A DNA stretch of 64,000 nucleotides from Coix lacryma-jobi var. lacryma-jobi (lineage: Eukaryota > Streptophyta > Magnoliopsida > Poales > Poaceae). Location of the stretch: NCBI GenBank assembly GCA_009763385.1, contig CM019831.1, positions 16,580,080 through 16,644,079 on the forward strand, in the 5' to 3' direction. Under the pieces are notes generated by a model that saw only the letters and a list, made by a program, of their open reading frames with translations, was not told the DNA's origin and made no database searches. A program made the position numbers and the translations under genes. Below, piece by piece: positions 51,603 to 63,559 of the stretch (position 1 is its first letter; the number at the start of each line of letters is the position of its first letter).

Positions 51603-53648
51603 TGAAAGTGCATTCGCCCCCAATGTGGGTTTTGGCTAATTAATGACAATCAAATTAGGGACTCACCAGTTTATAAAAGCATGTATGCAGGTGTTAGTCC
51701 TTTGAAAGATTTGAAACGTTGAAATCTCGTGAACAAAGCACGTAGGATATTTTTGGACAATAAAGATGCCTAGCTCAAGTGGTAGTTTAAAATTTCAATT
51801 TTAAACTTGAGTTGTAGGTAAGCCGGACTATGAAGAGGGTCACAAAGTAAGTTGGCTAGATGTGGAGAAAAGTGCTCAAATCGACTAACCTTAGTTCGCT
51901 TGAGAGACACCGCACAATCACGAACACGTAGAGGGTAATTTCATATGGTCGGTGGTACCGACCATGGGTGGTCGGTGGTACCGACCACGGCTTCTCTGCG
52001 CAGCGCTCAAACACCCTCTCTGTGTTGGTCAAAAATGACCTGGCGGTAGTACCGCCATAACCTTGGTACTACCGCCCGCGGTGGTACCGACGCAAGGTCG
52101 GTAGTAACCTGGTTTTGCAACCCTCTCTGTGTAGAGTTGTTTTTGACCTAGCGGTGGTACCGCCATATCCTCGGTACTACCGCCCGCGGTGGTACCGACC
52201 CATGGCCGGTAGTTTCCAAGTTTGCAAGGCTCTCTGTCCGCGCTAATTTTGGCCTAGCGGTAGTACCGCCATTACCTCGGTAGTACCGCCCCCGGTGCTA
52301 CCGACCCAAGGCCGGGGGTAACCAAGTTTGCAGAGCTCTCTGTGTAGAATTGAAAATGGCCTGGCGGTAGTACCGCCATAACCTCGGTAGTACCGCCTGC
52401 GGTGGTACCGACCGAGGTCGGTAGTATCTTGGTTTCGCGAAGCTCTGTGTTGAGTTGTAAATGGCCTAGCGGTGGTACCGCCATAACCTCGGTACCACCG
52501 ACCTCGGAGGTACCGACCTTTGGGCGGTAGTTTCTGAGGGACCAAGTCCCTTTGTGATATGCTCTCTGTTCGCGGCCAATTTGGCCTGGCGGTAGTACCG
52601 CCATAACCTCGATACTACCGCCCGCGGTGGTACCGACGTGAGGACGGTGGTTGCTTGTTTGGTCAGATCTGGATTCTTTCGACCATTGTGAACTGGTCGG
52701 TGGTACCGGCCAGGGGTGGTCGGTGGTACTGACCAGTCTCGGGACTGAGGGAGTATAAATGCCTCTCCTCTTCTCTTTCCACGGTCACCCACTAACTCCA
52801 TACACTTATTGCTGACCTAACTCGAGACAAACACTCTCCAAGCATTGACTCACCCCTCTCTCCCCCCCTTTGCTCCTAGATTCATTCCCTTGCGAGATTT
52901 GAGCTAGGGAAGTGAGATTCGAGAGTGGGAAGCATCAATCTTCGACTTGAGCACTTGGTTTCCATCTTGCCGGCTTGCTTTGTGTCTTTTACTCTTGAGC
53001 TCTTTGAGCTCTAGCCGGTTAGGTGTTCTTCGTGGTAGCCCGTATTGATTTACTTGTGAGGGCTCCCCGAAGCGTTTGTATTACCCTGAGATTTCTAGTA
53101 GAGATACTCTTGTAGCCTTTGTGGTTGTTTGAGTGAGGCGAGGAGGTGAAATAGACTCCGACCTTTGTGGTCACCTCAACAACGAGGAAGTAGGCACTCC
53201 TTAGTGGATTGGCCGAACCTCGGGATAAATCGCGTGTCCCGTGTGCTTGTTGTTGTTGTCCCTATTTTCTCTACTTCACTTGTTATTGTGTTCTTCGTGT
53301 TCTTCCTATCCCTATCTCTTTCTTAGGTTGAGAAGGCTCGATCTACATCAAGGGTAGCAACCAAGGTTTGGTGAGAGTAGATTTACCATATATCATTCTT
53401 AGGAAAGTGGGCTAGAAACTTGTATTATCTTCATAGCTTACATTCATCGGATTTGTAGTTTCTTTTAGGATCCCGGTTGTGCCGTTTGTTTGTGCTGGTA
53501 GTACCGGTGTTTCACACCCGTAGTACCTACCCAAACAAACCGGCCTCTCCGGTTGCTATCTAACTACATCTTATAGTTTGTGAAGTTTCAGATAGTCAAA
53601 AATCACCTATTCACCCCCCCCCCCCTCTAGGCTGATTCGGTCCTTTCA
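51603..53648 (+). repeat. 3' LTR of Copia 2
   Basis: 2,046 bp, co-linear with the 5' LTR, including the GGTACC array and TATA at 52754. It is followed by TSD GATCC. Nearly all differences from the 5' LTR are C/T or G/A. Confidence 0.95.
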
Positions 53649-54407
53649 GATCCGCTTTCTAAATTCAGCATTGTTCCAGCAGCCATACGGATCCATACAT
53701 AATGGGTGTGTTTGGTTTCATGGCTTACTTCTAGCCTGGCTATAATTTAAGCTAGGACAGCCTAAGCCTGGTTCTAGCAAGCCAACCTTTAGTTGTTTGG
53801 TTGCATGCACTGTCTAAGTCTGGCTAGCATTGAGTGTGTCTGGTTGTCTGTTTTGCGTTTTGCATTGCCTCTTCTTTATTCCGGTAAGATTACCCCCTCT
53901 CAGACATTTCATCGAACACCTAGTTCGCATGCTCGAAGAAGGGCTATGACACAATAGCGCCGACACGACCCTGGAGGCTTGGTGCGCCCCTTCCTCCCCT
54001 ATTGGCAGTGGCAGCCGGTGGAGGTGCAACCAATTGCGGCATGGTGTCACAGAGGAGCTCGCCGAAGGATGGTCCAGAGGATCATGGCAACCTAATGTGC
54101 CCTCAACGTCGTTGTGGGATGGTCCACAGGAGCTCGCCGACACATCCCAGCCATGATGCTCACGTGCTTGTTGCATGATGGCCTCGTCCAATCCTTCCGC
54201 CATCGTCAACGGAGGAGCAGGCAACGGTGTGCTCCCGGTCGACGGAGCGACGTCCGAGCTGGCCATTAGCTTCCTTCCAACCAACGAAGCGCATGTTCGA
54301 GGCAATGGTGGTTGCGTGTGGCTTCAGCTGGGACGAGCAGTGTCGAGGGTTGGGGCGCCTCACATTGATCGTGATCGCGATTTAGATCAAGTCAAGTTGC
54401 ATCCTCA

Positions 54408-55072
54408 AGTCAAGTTGCAGAGTCCTAGACCGATTTAGATCGTGATCGCGATACGAGGTCGGTTCAACAGGACTATATAAGCAACCTATCGGCCACGCCA
54501 AAATGCATCTCAACACCTCTCGAGCTAGGGTTTTGCCTCATCTCGCTTTTGCGCTGCCGTCTAGTCTTCTCCAGTTCGTTCGCTTGCGTGCACCAGCGAC
54601 CGGGCAAGCAGGTCTACGGAACCCTCGTCTTTGCGATCCTACACCGGGAGAAGGCGAATAAGGTTTTTGGGAAGCGCTCGTCGCGCAACTGCTCTCGTCT
54701 TCAACAACGGGTCGTCTACCGTCCAAGTCAGGCGGCGCTGCGTCCAAACGTACTCATCGTCAACTACTTCGAGCTCTTCCTCCACCGCTCATCGAGAATC
54801 TGCCAACCTCGACTCCACCACTGCCTTCTCCAGCATCCGAAAGGTACACCGCTCATGATCTAATGTCTATGCTTATATCAGATCTTATGTCTTTGTTCTT
54901 GCTTTTTAATCTATCTGGTGTACGAGCTATGCTTACACCAGTTGTCATGTTTGAGATCATGTTATGTCTGTTTTATTATGCAAGTAAACAATACAATCTG
55001 AGATATCTAGATCATCTATTTATCATGATTTATATTCTGGTTTTAATCTGGAAATTGCCTATTCTTTTAACA
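54408..55072 (+). repeat. Left LTR of Copia 3, 5'-truncated
   Basis: Aligns to about 60828-61507 of the right LTR (TATATAA at 54474; GCTAGGGTTTTGCCTCATCT at about 54524; end ATTCTTTTAACA). About 350 bp of the LTR start are absent. The usual TGGTATCAGAGC primer-binding site does not follow; ATCCAAAAACTTTATTATAG is there instead. The GC-rich frames inside it are LTR, not genes. Confidence 0.8.
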
Positions 55073-55108
55073 ATCCAAAAACTTTATTATAGGTTTTCAG
55101 AATTAACT

Positions 55109-56479
55109 ATGGCTAGTTTTGTTGATGCGCTGAAGCCAGAAAAATTTTCTAGAGAGCACTTTAAGAGATGGCAAGTTAAGGTCACCAATTGGTTGACGGC
55201 CATGAAAGTGTTCTGGGTGAGTGCTGGTATGCCCGAGGGAAATATCTCTGAAGATGATCAGAGAAGATTCTAGGATGCCAACCAAATCTTTGTGGGAGCT
55301 GTGCAGAATGTCCTTGCTGATCATAAGTTTGATACAATTCTGCACATTAAAGACGCAAAGACTTTGTGGGATTATCTGGCAGCTACCTTTGGTGCTTCAG
55401 ATGCTGGCAAAGAGTTGTACATCATGGAGACTTTTCATGAATACAAGATTGTTGCGAATAAATCTATAGTCGAGCAAGCTCATGAGATACAACGTCTGGC
55501 AAGAGAGCTTGAACTCCTTAACTGTGTTATACCCGATGAGTTTGTGGCTGGGTGCATTATTGCAAAGCTACCTTCCTCTTGGAGGAATTTCGCCACAAAC
55601 CTTAAACACAAGAGACAGAAAATATCAGTTGAAAACCTGATAGCATCTCTTGATGTTGAGGAGAAGGCTCGGGCTAAAGATAACACTGAGAAGGGGAACG
55701 AGGAAAGAGCTAGCGCCCACTTCGTCCAGAAAAACCATGGCAAATACAAAGGAAAGTCTAAGTCTTTCAATGTCAAAACTACTACTGCATTTAAGAAGAA
55801 GAAGAAGAGTAAAGCAGAGTTGTCGTGCTTCACTTGTGGAGAGCTTGGGCATTTTTCTAAAGAGTGTGCGGAGCTTGCGGACCGCAAAGGGAAAAAGAAG
55901 AGTGTCAACCTTGTGACTACTAGCGATGCTGATGACGGGTATGGTAATTTTCCTACTGTACTGTCAGTATTTCAATCACCAAGTTGGTGGGTTGATACAT
56001 GTGCTAATATTCACGTGTGTGTTGCTATCTCTCTGTTTTCTTCTTATCAGGGGCTTCAAGGTTCCTCCGTCCTAATGGGGAATGGATCACATGCTTTTGT
56101 TCGTGGTGTTGGCATGGTAGATCTGAAGTTTACTTCGGGGAAGATCGTGCAACTGAAGAACGTGCAGCATGTCCCTACTATATGCAAGAACCTTGTTAGC
56201 GTATCTCTTCTTTTGAGAGATGGTTTTAAAGTAGTTTTAGAGTCCAATAAAGTAGTTATGTCTAAGCATGGACAATTTATTGATAAAGGCTATGATTGCG
56301 GAGGCTTGTTCCGCCTATCTTTGGCAGATTTTTGTAATAAGTTAGTTAATCATATTTGTGGCACAATTAATGATAGTTCTAATATTTGGCATTCTCGTTT
56401 ATGTCATGTGAACTTTGGTTTGATGTCACGTTTGTCTAGCCTCAGTTTAATTCTAGATTTAACTAGAGAGAAAGATTAA
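55109..56479 (+). pseudogene. Copia 3 gag and protease
   Basis: ATG at 55109 (MASFVDALKPEKFSREHF). An in-frame TAG at 55271-55273 stands where the family has Trp (RRF-stop-DAN). The frame then continues: TLWDYLAATFGASDAGKELY, zinc knuckle CFTCGELGHFSKEC (about residue 240) and protease WWVDTCANIHVC, where D-T-G reads D-T-C. The pre-integrase region starts (IWHSRLCHVNFG) and the frame runs into a deletion at about 56450. Confidence 0.9.
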
Positions 56480-58361
56480 ACGTCGAAGGTCAGATCGTGG
56501 TGGTGAGTATTTTCCTATGCTTTTTGATGAATTCTGTACGGAACATGGTATTATTCATGATAGGACAGCTCCCTATTCTCCTGAATCAAATGGGATTGCC
56601 GAAAGGAAAAACCGCACGTTGACTGACTTGGTGAACGCCATGTTAGATACTGCTGGTCTTTCTAAGGCATGGTGGGGGGAGGCTTTATTGACTGCGAGTC
56701 ATGTCCTGAATAGAGTTCCAAACAGAAATAAAGAGACAACTCCATACGAGTATTGGGTTGGAAGGAAACCATCACTTACATACTTACGCACGTGGGGATG
56801 TTTGGCGAAAGTCAATGTTCCAATTTCTAAGAAGCGTAAGCTTGGACCAAAGACTGTGGATTGCATATTTCTAGGATATGCACATCATAGCATTGCCTAT
56901 AGATTTTTAGTAGTAAAATCTGAATTTCCTGATATGCATGTAGATACGATCTTTGAATCTCGTGATGCTACATTCTTTGAGAACATTTTTCCTATGAAAG
57001 ATATGCGTAGCAATGCTAAGTTTTCCTCTGAATTAACTCCTGATTTTACTACACCTATTGAGCCCCCGCTTAAGTCATTTGAACAACCACTTAATGAAGT
57101 TCTTGAGGAGGATAACAATGAAATTCCTGTGAGGAACAAGAGACGAAGGATTGCAAAATCCTTTGGTGATGATTTCATTGTGTACCTTGTGGATGATACT
57201 CCTACTTCTATTACAGAAGCATATGCATCTCCAGATGCAGATGATTGGAAAGAAGTTGTTCGTAGTGAGATGGACTCGATTCTTTCTAATGGTACCTGGG
57301 AGTTATCTGAGTTGCCTTTCGGTTGTAAACCCGTGGGTTGTAAGTGGGTGTTCGAAAAGAAGCTTAGACCTGATGGTACTATTGACAAGTACAAGGCTCG
57401 CCTTGTGGCTAAGGGTTATACTCAAAAAGAAGGCGAAGATTTCTTTGATACTTATTCACCTGTTGCTAGATTAACCACTATTCGAGTATTACTTTCCCTG
57501 GCTGCCTCATATGGTTTTCTCATTCGTCAAATGGATGTGAAGACAGCTTTTCTTAATGGAGAGTTGGATGAGGAGATCTATATGGATCAACCTGATGGGT
57601 TTGTAGTAAAAGGTGAAGAGCAAAAAGTGTGTAAGTTATTGAAGTCTTTGTATGGCTTGAAACAAGCACCTAAACAATGGCATGAGAAGTTTGACACTAC
57701 TTTAATTAGTGCAGGCTTTGCTGTTAATGAAGCTGATAGGTGTGTGTATTATCGACATGGTGGGGGTCAATCTGTTATATTATGTTTATATGTTGATGAC
57801 ATTCTTATTTTTGGAACAAATATTGATGTTATTAATGAGGTCAAGTCTTTTCTATCAAAGAGCTTTGATATGAAAGATCTGGGTGAAGCTAATGTTATTC
57901 TGAATATTAAGCTGATTAAGGATGAGAGTGGGATTACTTTATTGCAATCTCACTATGTTAAGAAGGTTTTGAGTCGCTTTGGCTTTATGGATAGTAAATC
58001 TTCTCCAACACCTTATGATCCCAGTGTGACTTTGAGAAAAAACAGAAAGATTGCTAGAGACCAACTGAGATACTCTCAGATTATTGGTTCACTCATGTAT
58101 CTAGCGAGCGCAACTAGACCAGATATCTCATTTGCTGTGAGCAAGTTGAGTAGGTACATGTCCAACCCGGGTGATAATCATTGGCATGCACTTGAAAGAA
58201 TTTTGCGTTATCTCAAAGGTATAATGAGTTTTGGAATTCACTATTCTGGGCACCTAGCTGTGCTAGACGGATATAGTGATGCAAACTGGATTTCTGATAT
58301 TGATCAGATCTACGCCACTAGTGGGTATGTTTTTACCCTTGGAGGTGGTGCAGTGTCATAG
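56480..58361 (+). pseudogene. Copia 3 integrase end, reverse transcriptase and start of RNase H
   Basis: The frame resumes after the deletion in the last part of the integrase core (SDRGGEYF, TAPYSPESNGIAERKNRTL). The zinc-binding CxxC and the first catalytic Asp region are missing. RT is complete: WKEVVRSEMDSILSNGTWEL, CKWVFEKKLRPDGTIDKYKA, QMDVKTAFLNGEL and intact LYVDDILIFG. RNase H begins (YSDANWISD) and stops at TAG 58359-58361, where Trp is expected. Confidence 0.9.
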
Positions 58362-58739
58362 AGATCTTGTAAACGGACTATTTTGACTAAATCAACCATG
58401 GAAGCAGAACTTGCTGCTTTGGATATAGCTTCTGCAGAGGCAGAGTGGCTGCGTGAGCTCTTGTCTGACTTACCGGTGGTTGAAAAACCAATACCGGCTA
58501 TCCTTATGAACTGTGATAATCAAACAGTGATCACTAAAGTGAACAGTGCTAGGGATAATGCGAAGTCAACAAGACACATTAAAAGACGTTCGAAGTCTGT
58601 TAGGAAGTTGAGAAACTCCGGAGTAATAGCTGTGACTTATGTACAAACAGACAAAAATCTGGCAGATCCCTTTATAAAATGGTTATCACGGAATGTGATA
58701 GAAATCACATCAAGGGAGATGGGTATGAGACCCATATAA
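58362..58739 (+). pseudogene. Copia 3 RNase H, C-terminal part
   Basis: Same frame after the TAG: LTKSTMEAELAALDIASAEA, MNCDNQTVITKVNSARDNAK and STRHIKRRSKSVRKLRNSGV, ending MGMRPI at TAA. These are Tork/Tnt1-type RNase H motifs. Confidence 0.9.
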
Positions 58740-58751
58740 GTTTACAGTAGT

Positions 58752-59620
58752 AGCAGTGGTGGACCTAGCATTTTGACATAAGGTATGCCATATAAAAAAA
58801 ATTCTTATATAATTCGATAAAATCATAGTCAATTTGGTAAAACAACATGCGTTAAGTAACATGATAAGCCTTAATAATCCAAAAAACTAAGCTAGAAACG
58901 ACGACAAATAGTTCAAACAAAAACAAATAGCTTAGAATATAGCTATAAAAGAGACTTATAATACTACTTATCTGACATTTTTATCCGTCGGCTTTATAAA
59001 TAGAATGATGTCTCGTTTATTCAAGCCAATCATGAATCCATATATAATTGAATTTACTATCTCTATCTCCTATCTCTCTCTTTGGAAAACCGTGTGCATA
59101 AGTTTGATGCACTAGTGAAAAATAAACATTTAAGTGCAGCTTGGTAGTACATCATGCACTAGTGACAAAATACGAAAGTAAAACACTACTTAGAAAATAG
59201 GAAAAAAATTGTAGAGGGATTAAAATAGGAAAACTATTTGAATGAAAATTGATATGTCTTCTCTTCATTTTTAGATAGCAAAGAAATAAGAATAGAAATA
59301 TTTGACGATCTAACTAGAGAAGCTATTGAAGTTTTTTAATAAAAACTCTAATACTATTAATAAAGAAGAATGTAAAGAGAGTTGTTCTTAATGAATAGAA
59401 GACGTTCCTTGGAAATATAGAAAAATAAAAATTGAAATGCAGCACTGTAATATAGAGAGATAGTATCTCAACATATAATGCACCGCTGAGAAAAAAAAAA
59501 TAGAGTACTATAGAGAGAATATGAACACATTGCAAAATGGAAATTTAAAGTGGAAGACATGGGGATCGAACTACAAACCTGTTGTCTAGAGCCTCACGTT
59601 CAAACCACCAGACCACAAAC
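58752..59620. mobile_element. Insertion with hAT-like left end in Copia 3 3'UTR
   Basis: Begins CAGTGGTGGACCTAGC, a hAT-type terminus. The most likely inverted partner is ...GCACCGCTG at about 59488, but the pairing is short and no 8-bp TSD was found. The interior is AT-rich with no ORF. It ends next to the Tourist MITE at 59624. Confidence 0.4.
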
Positions 59621-59623
59621 TTA

Positions 59624-59852
59624 GGCCCTATTTAGTTCCCCTCATTTTACAAAATTTTCCATCACATCATTGTTTGGACGCATGCATGGAGCATTAAATG
59701 TAGGTAAAAAAATAACTAATTGTACTTTTCGTATGTACATATCGAGACGAATCTTTGGAGTGTACGTAGTCCATATTTGGACAAAGTTTGTCAAATAACA
59801 ACGAAAACGCTACAGTAAAAAATTTTACAAAATTTTGCAACTAAACACACCC
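59624..59852. mobile_element. Tourist-type (PIF/Harbinger) MITE
   Basis: 229 bp. GGCCCTATTTAGTTCCCCTC against the inverted GGGTGTGTTTAGTTGCAAAA, with TSD TTA at 59621-59623 and 59853-59855. The interior CATATCGAGACGAATCTTTG and TTGGACAAAGTTTGTCAAAT are diagnostic of this abundant grass family. Confidence 0.85.
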
Positions 59853-59855
59853 TTA

Positions 59856-60480
59856 GTAATGAACATTGAACATCCCCACAGGGTATGCCGTGGACCACCT
59901 CGCATATCCTGTGGGTCCCCCCTGAGTAGTAGTAACCCAACCTTTTTTATCGGAGATCCCGTGACTAAGGATCTGGGAAGAACAAGCTATTGGTAAACTG
60001 AGGAGAGTAATCTCTAAACCCTCTCTATGTGAAAGATGCAATACTCTCATTGCTATGAGGAACTGTATGGAAGGTTGGCAAAGGCCTTAATATGTTCTAT
60101 TGGCTTTAATAAGCAAAGATGCTATCCTACAGAGTATTCTTGAAAGAACATACCTATATGAGCCATGATTGTTAAACGTCGCAGTCTATGAGATTAGGGT
60201 GATCTCTAGTAAGCTCATGAAGAGACCATGGAGTATGACGTATATGCTCCACCCACGGAGAAAGGCTATTGGCAGCCTGGTACTAGTTTAACCTTGAGTA
60301 AAACTTGTTTCACGCAAAACTTGCAATTCAAGACATAGTCCATTGTTCAAGTTGTGAATAAGTGTAACTTGAGGTTATAGCCAGAAGTTCAACTTAACAG
60401 TCTCTGCTAAACACTAGTATATCAAACAGTAGCGGGAACAGGCAAATCTTTAAATGGGCATTTGAGATCTGGTTGGGGAT
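59856..60480 (+). other. Copia 3 3' untranslated region
   Basis: Non-coding sequence between the MITE and the right LTR, ending with a purine tract GATCTGGTTGGGGAT directly before TGTTAG. No frame is supported. Confidence 0.6.
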
Positions 60481-61507
60481 TGTTAGAATTTTAGATGGGC
60501 TTGGCCCAATAATAAATTCTGAAATTTCTAAATAAATCTCAAAGGCCATTGATGTGTGCAAAGAGGGGAAGTGGAACTCTTTAGTCCCACCTTGCTAGTG
60601 GAAGAGGAGGAGGACTTGCTTAAATATGGAAGTTCTCTCCACTTCCTCAAGTCTAGTGTGAGAAGGAGAAAGAGAAGCCCACGCGCGCGCTCGCTCACCT
60701 CGCCGGGCGTGGCATGGCGTGGCGTGCGAGTGCGCGGCACCTGCGTGAATGGTCCGCCGAAATTCAGCTCCTCGCCTTGCGGGGGCGCGGTCTCCTTTTG
60801 CAGTTTTAGTTTTTGGTTTCTTGGCCTTCAAGTTGCAGAGTTCTAAACGGTTACAACTCATAGTCCTAAACTGATTTAGATCATGATCGCGACACGAGGT
60901 CGGTTCAACAGGACTATATAAGCAACCTTCACGCCAAAACGCATCTCAACACCTCTCGAGCTAGGGTTTTGCCTCATCTCGCTTTTGCGCTGTCGTCTAG
61001 TCGTCTCCAGTCCGTTCGCTTGCGTGCACCAGCGACCGGGCGAGCAGGTCTCCGGAACCCTCGTCTTTGCGATCCTGTACCGGGAGAAGGCGAATAAGGT
61101 TTTTGGGAAGCGCTCGTCGTGCGACTGCTCTCGTCTACAACAACGGGTCGTCTACCGTCCAAGTCAGGCGGCGCTGCGTCCAGACGTACTCGTCGTCAAC
61201 TGCTTCGAGCTCTTCCTCCACCGCTCATCGAGGATCTGCCAACCTCGACTCCACCACTGCCTTCTCCAGCATCCGAAAGGTACACCACTCATGATCTAAT
61301 GTCTATGCTTATATCAGATCTTATGTCTTTGTTCTTGCTTTTTAATCTATCTGGTGTACGAGCTATGCTTACACCAGTTGTCATGTTTGAGATCATGTTA
61401 TGCCTGTTTTGTATGCAAGTAAACAATATAATCTGAGATATCTAGATCATCTATTTATCATGATTTATATTCTGGTTTTAATCTAAAAATTGCCTATTCT
61501 TTTAACA
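60481..61507 (+). repeat. Right LTR of Copia 3
   Basis: 1,027 bp. TATATAA at 60915, leader with GCTAGGGTTTTGCC. It aligns to the left LTR from about 60828 on. The start region (60481-60827) is unique to this copy because the left one is truncated. Confidence 0.85.
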
Positions 61508-61791
61508 GTTGTGTGGTGGCGTCCGTCCAGCTCGTCGTTGGGGAAGTTGGCCGTGAAGGAGCAAAGGTGAGCGGCGGGGCAGAGGGTGAGGTTGTGGGAA
61601 ACTCCAGTTTCAGGCTTAGCCAAACCTGACCCAAAAGAACGGCCAACTCCTACATTTTTCTAGAGTTAGGCTAAGGGTAGTTGGTGGCTCCCTGGAGCCT
61701 CGCTTCAGCCTCTAAACAGGTAACTAAACAACCTGAAGGTGACTTTATGGAGTCTGGTTGGGACTTATTAGCCATCCAAGCAAACACACCC

Positions 61792-63559
61792 AATGTATAC
61801 CCAATGTATTCTGGACCGATGACTTGCCGGATCGAACGCTCGAAATCCGTATAGAGTACGGGCGTGTCTTGTAAAACGTACTTGGGACGCCATACGGATC
61901 CATGTATCCATCTATTTATAGAAAAAAAATATTTTACTAGTGGATGTTACATATCATGTGCAGCACACGTGTGTTTATAGCATGATTGTAATAGTTAATT
62001 AAACACTTTAGCATGTGAGATGGAGAACCATAGCATCTACATACAAACGGCGCCAAACGGCGTAGATAGAAAATGTAAGAAATAAAACATCAAATTAATT
62101 CATCTCCTTGTGGCTAAATGGTTAGCATATCTACATCAAATTGATGCAAGAAACCAAAAAAAAAAATTATATAAGCTGTTGGCGCAAAGGATCAAATTGA
62201 ATGGCACTTGTGGCTTACATGGGCCTAGCCTAGCCCATGTGAAATCGGCCCATGTATTGACCTGATACAAAAAGATTTGTTCGGATCAAATTGAATGGCA
62301 CTTGTGGCTTACATGGGCCTAGCCTAGCCCATGTGAAATCGGCCCATGTATTGACCTGATACAAAAAGATTTGTTCGGCTGGCATCCTTCTGTTATTGTC
62401 CCTGAGCCCATCAAGCAAAGTCGGGATGCCAAGGTCCAAATAAAATCAACGGCTGACCGCATAATTAATTCATCTCCATATCTATTAATCGCCTTTTGTT
62501 TATAAGATTAACAGTCAGTACTTGGGGTATATATTAAATTACAGGTGTGTTTAAATGCTAAATTTTGCAAAATTTCCACTGTAGCTTTTTTTGTTGTTAT
62601 TTGACAAACTTTGTCCAAATATAGACTAACTAGCCTCATCGATCTCCTGGCCTACCGCGCCCGTGATTCCACTGTTTCTACAATACTCTTACTCCCATCC
62701 CCTGTCATATCCACTGATCACCGTCAGGTGCGTCACCCACCAAAAGAAATATCTTTTCATCACAATCAATGAATGTTTGAATCTCATTTAAGCTAACCAA
62801 GTAACCATTTAGCCTTTTTAACATAATATTCATTATGCTTACATGCTTTCTGATAGACGACGCAAGCGTGTGTGCTAGTAATAATATTAAAATCAAGGCA
62901 TGATATACTACTACTGTTTCCTTTCCAAGAATTATGTAAGCAGATAAGAGCCATTTGTATAATTTGTGGATCACAAGTAGTTCTTAGGAGAACAGAGCAG
63001 AGCCTGCAATTGCAAACAAAATTTACAGACATCATCCTTAAGAGAAAAAAAAGGTTATTTTACAAAAAAAAAACATGCATATGTAAACAAACAATATTTA
63101 AATTAAAGAACGGTTCCATAATTTATGTATTATAAACAGCAAATACATAAACAAAATAAACTATAAAACTAAAGGAAACCCCAAAGATCGAACAATATAA
63201 GTTGCCTGTCGATTTGGTTTACTATACTGAAACACTGGTCATCAACCGATGTTCTCGATACTGTCTGTATACAGGAATTTGGAGTAATTACCCTATTACT
63301 CCAACGCATACATCAAACTGCTACCAAGAGGATAGTTTGGTGTAGGCTAGAGCAAGAGGCATATTTAGGCTATACTAATTGCTAAATAAAACACCTAGTC
63401 GTGAACCGGTGTACTCTCATGGGTTGTAAATTCAGGAGACATATATAAGCATAAGTTACTGCTTAGTATCTCTTGCTAATAAGAAATGGCTGTAACATGG
63501 CAATAACATATAATATGAAAATCTAATATTTAAAACTTACGGTGATGCAAAGTCACAAT
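61792..63559. other. Intergenic DNA between the transposon cluster and tRNA-Tyr
   Basis: AT-rich with a 94-bp tandem duplication (62191-62378) and a fragment of the Tourist MITE family (62545-62625: GTGTGTTTAAATGCTAAATT...GACAAACTTTGTCCAAATAT). Only short unsupported frames occur; no promoter-plus-ORF arrangement was seen. Confidence 0.5.
62191..62378. repeat. 94-bp tandem duplication
   Basis: ATCAAATTGAATGGCACTTG...AAAAAGATTTGTTCGG is present twice without visible differences. It contains GGCCTAGCCTAGCCCATG and CGGCCCATG motifs. Confidence 0.9.

Larger units (their letters stand above)
40228..53648 (+). mobile_element. SIRE-type Copia element (Copia 2), 13.4 kb, with a third ORF
   Basis: LTRs of 2,044 and 2,046 bp begin TGAAAGTGCATTCGCCCCC and end GGTCCTTTCA, with a perfect TSD GATCC (40223-40227, 53649-53653). 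Order is PBS, 822-codon gag, protease-integrase-RT-RNase H, then a third ORF of about 700 codons before the 3' LTR. Long LTRs, a large coiled-coil gag and an extra 3' ORF mark the SIRE/Maximus lineage. By my count the LTRs differ at about 28 positions. pol is broken by a frameshift and a stop, so this copy does not encode a full set of proteins. Confidence 0.95.
54408..61507 (+). mobile_element. Copia element 3 (Tork/Tnt1-like), degraded
   Basis: The right LTR is 60481-61507 (TGTTAGAATTTTAG...CTTTTAACA). The left LTR is cut short and starts at about 54408, ending at 55072. gag, protease, part of integrase, RT and RNase H are present in Copia order. It has a stop in gag, a deletion through the integrase core, a stop in RNase H and a 1.1-kb composite insertion before the 3' UTR. 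With the left tip missing, no TSD can be checked. Confidence 0.85.
53704..61791. mobile_element. Old DNA transposon (GGGTGTGTTTGG ends) split by Copia 3
   Basis: GGGTGTGTTTGGTTTCATGG at 53704 pairs with the inverted end GGGTGTGTTTGCTTGGATGG at 61791. AAT flanks both sides (53701-53703, 61792-61794). Its own sequence is 53704 to about 54407 and 61508-61791, about 1 kb. The 163-codon minus frame (53814-54305) has no recognised motif. GCCATACGGATCCAT occurs just outside both ends (53680, 61890), which suggests a wider repeat. Superfamily uncertain (PIF- or hAT-like). Confidence 0.5.

Noticed and set aside
54549..54863. 104-codon plus frame, repeated at 60985-61299
   Set aside because: Present in both LTRs of Copia 3, so it is leader/LTR sequence, not a duplicated gene.
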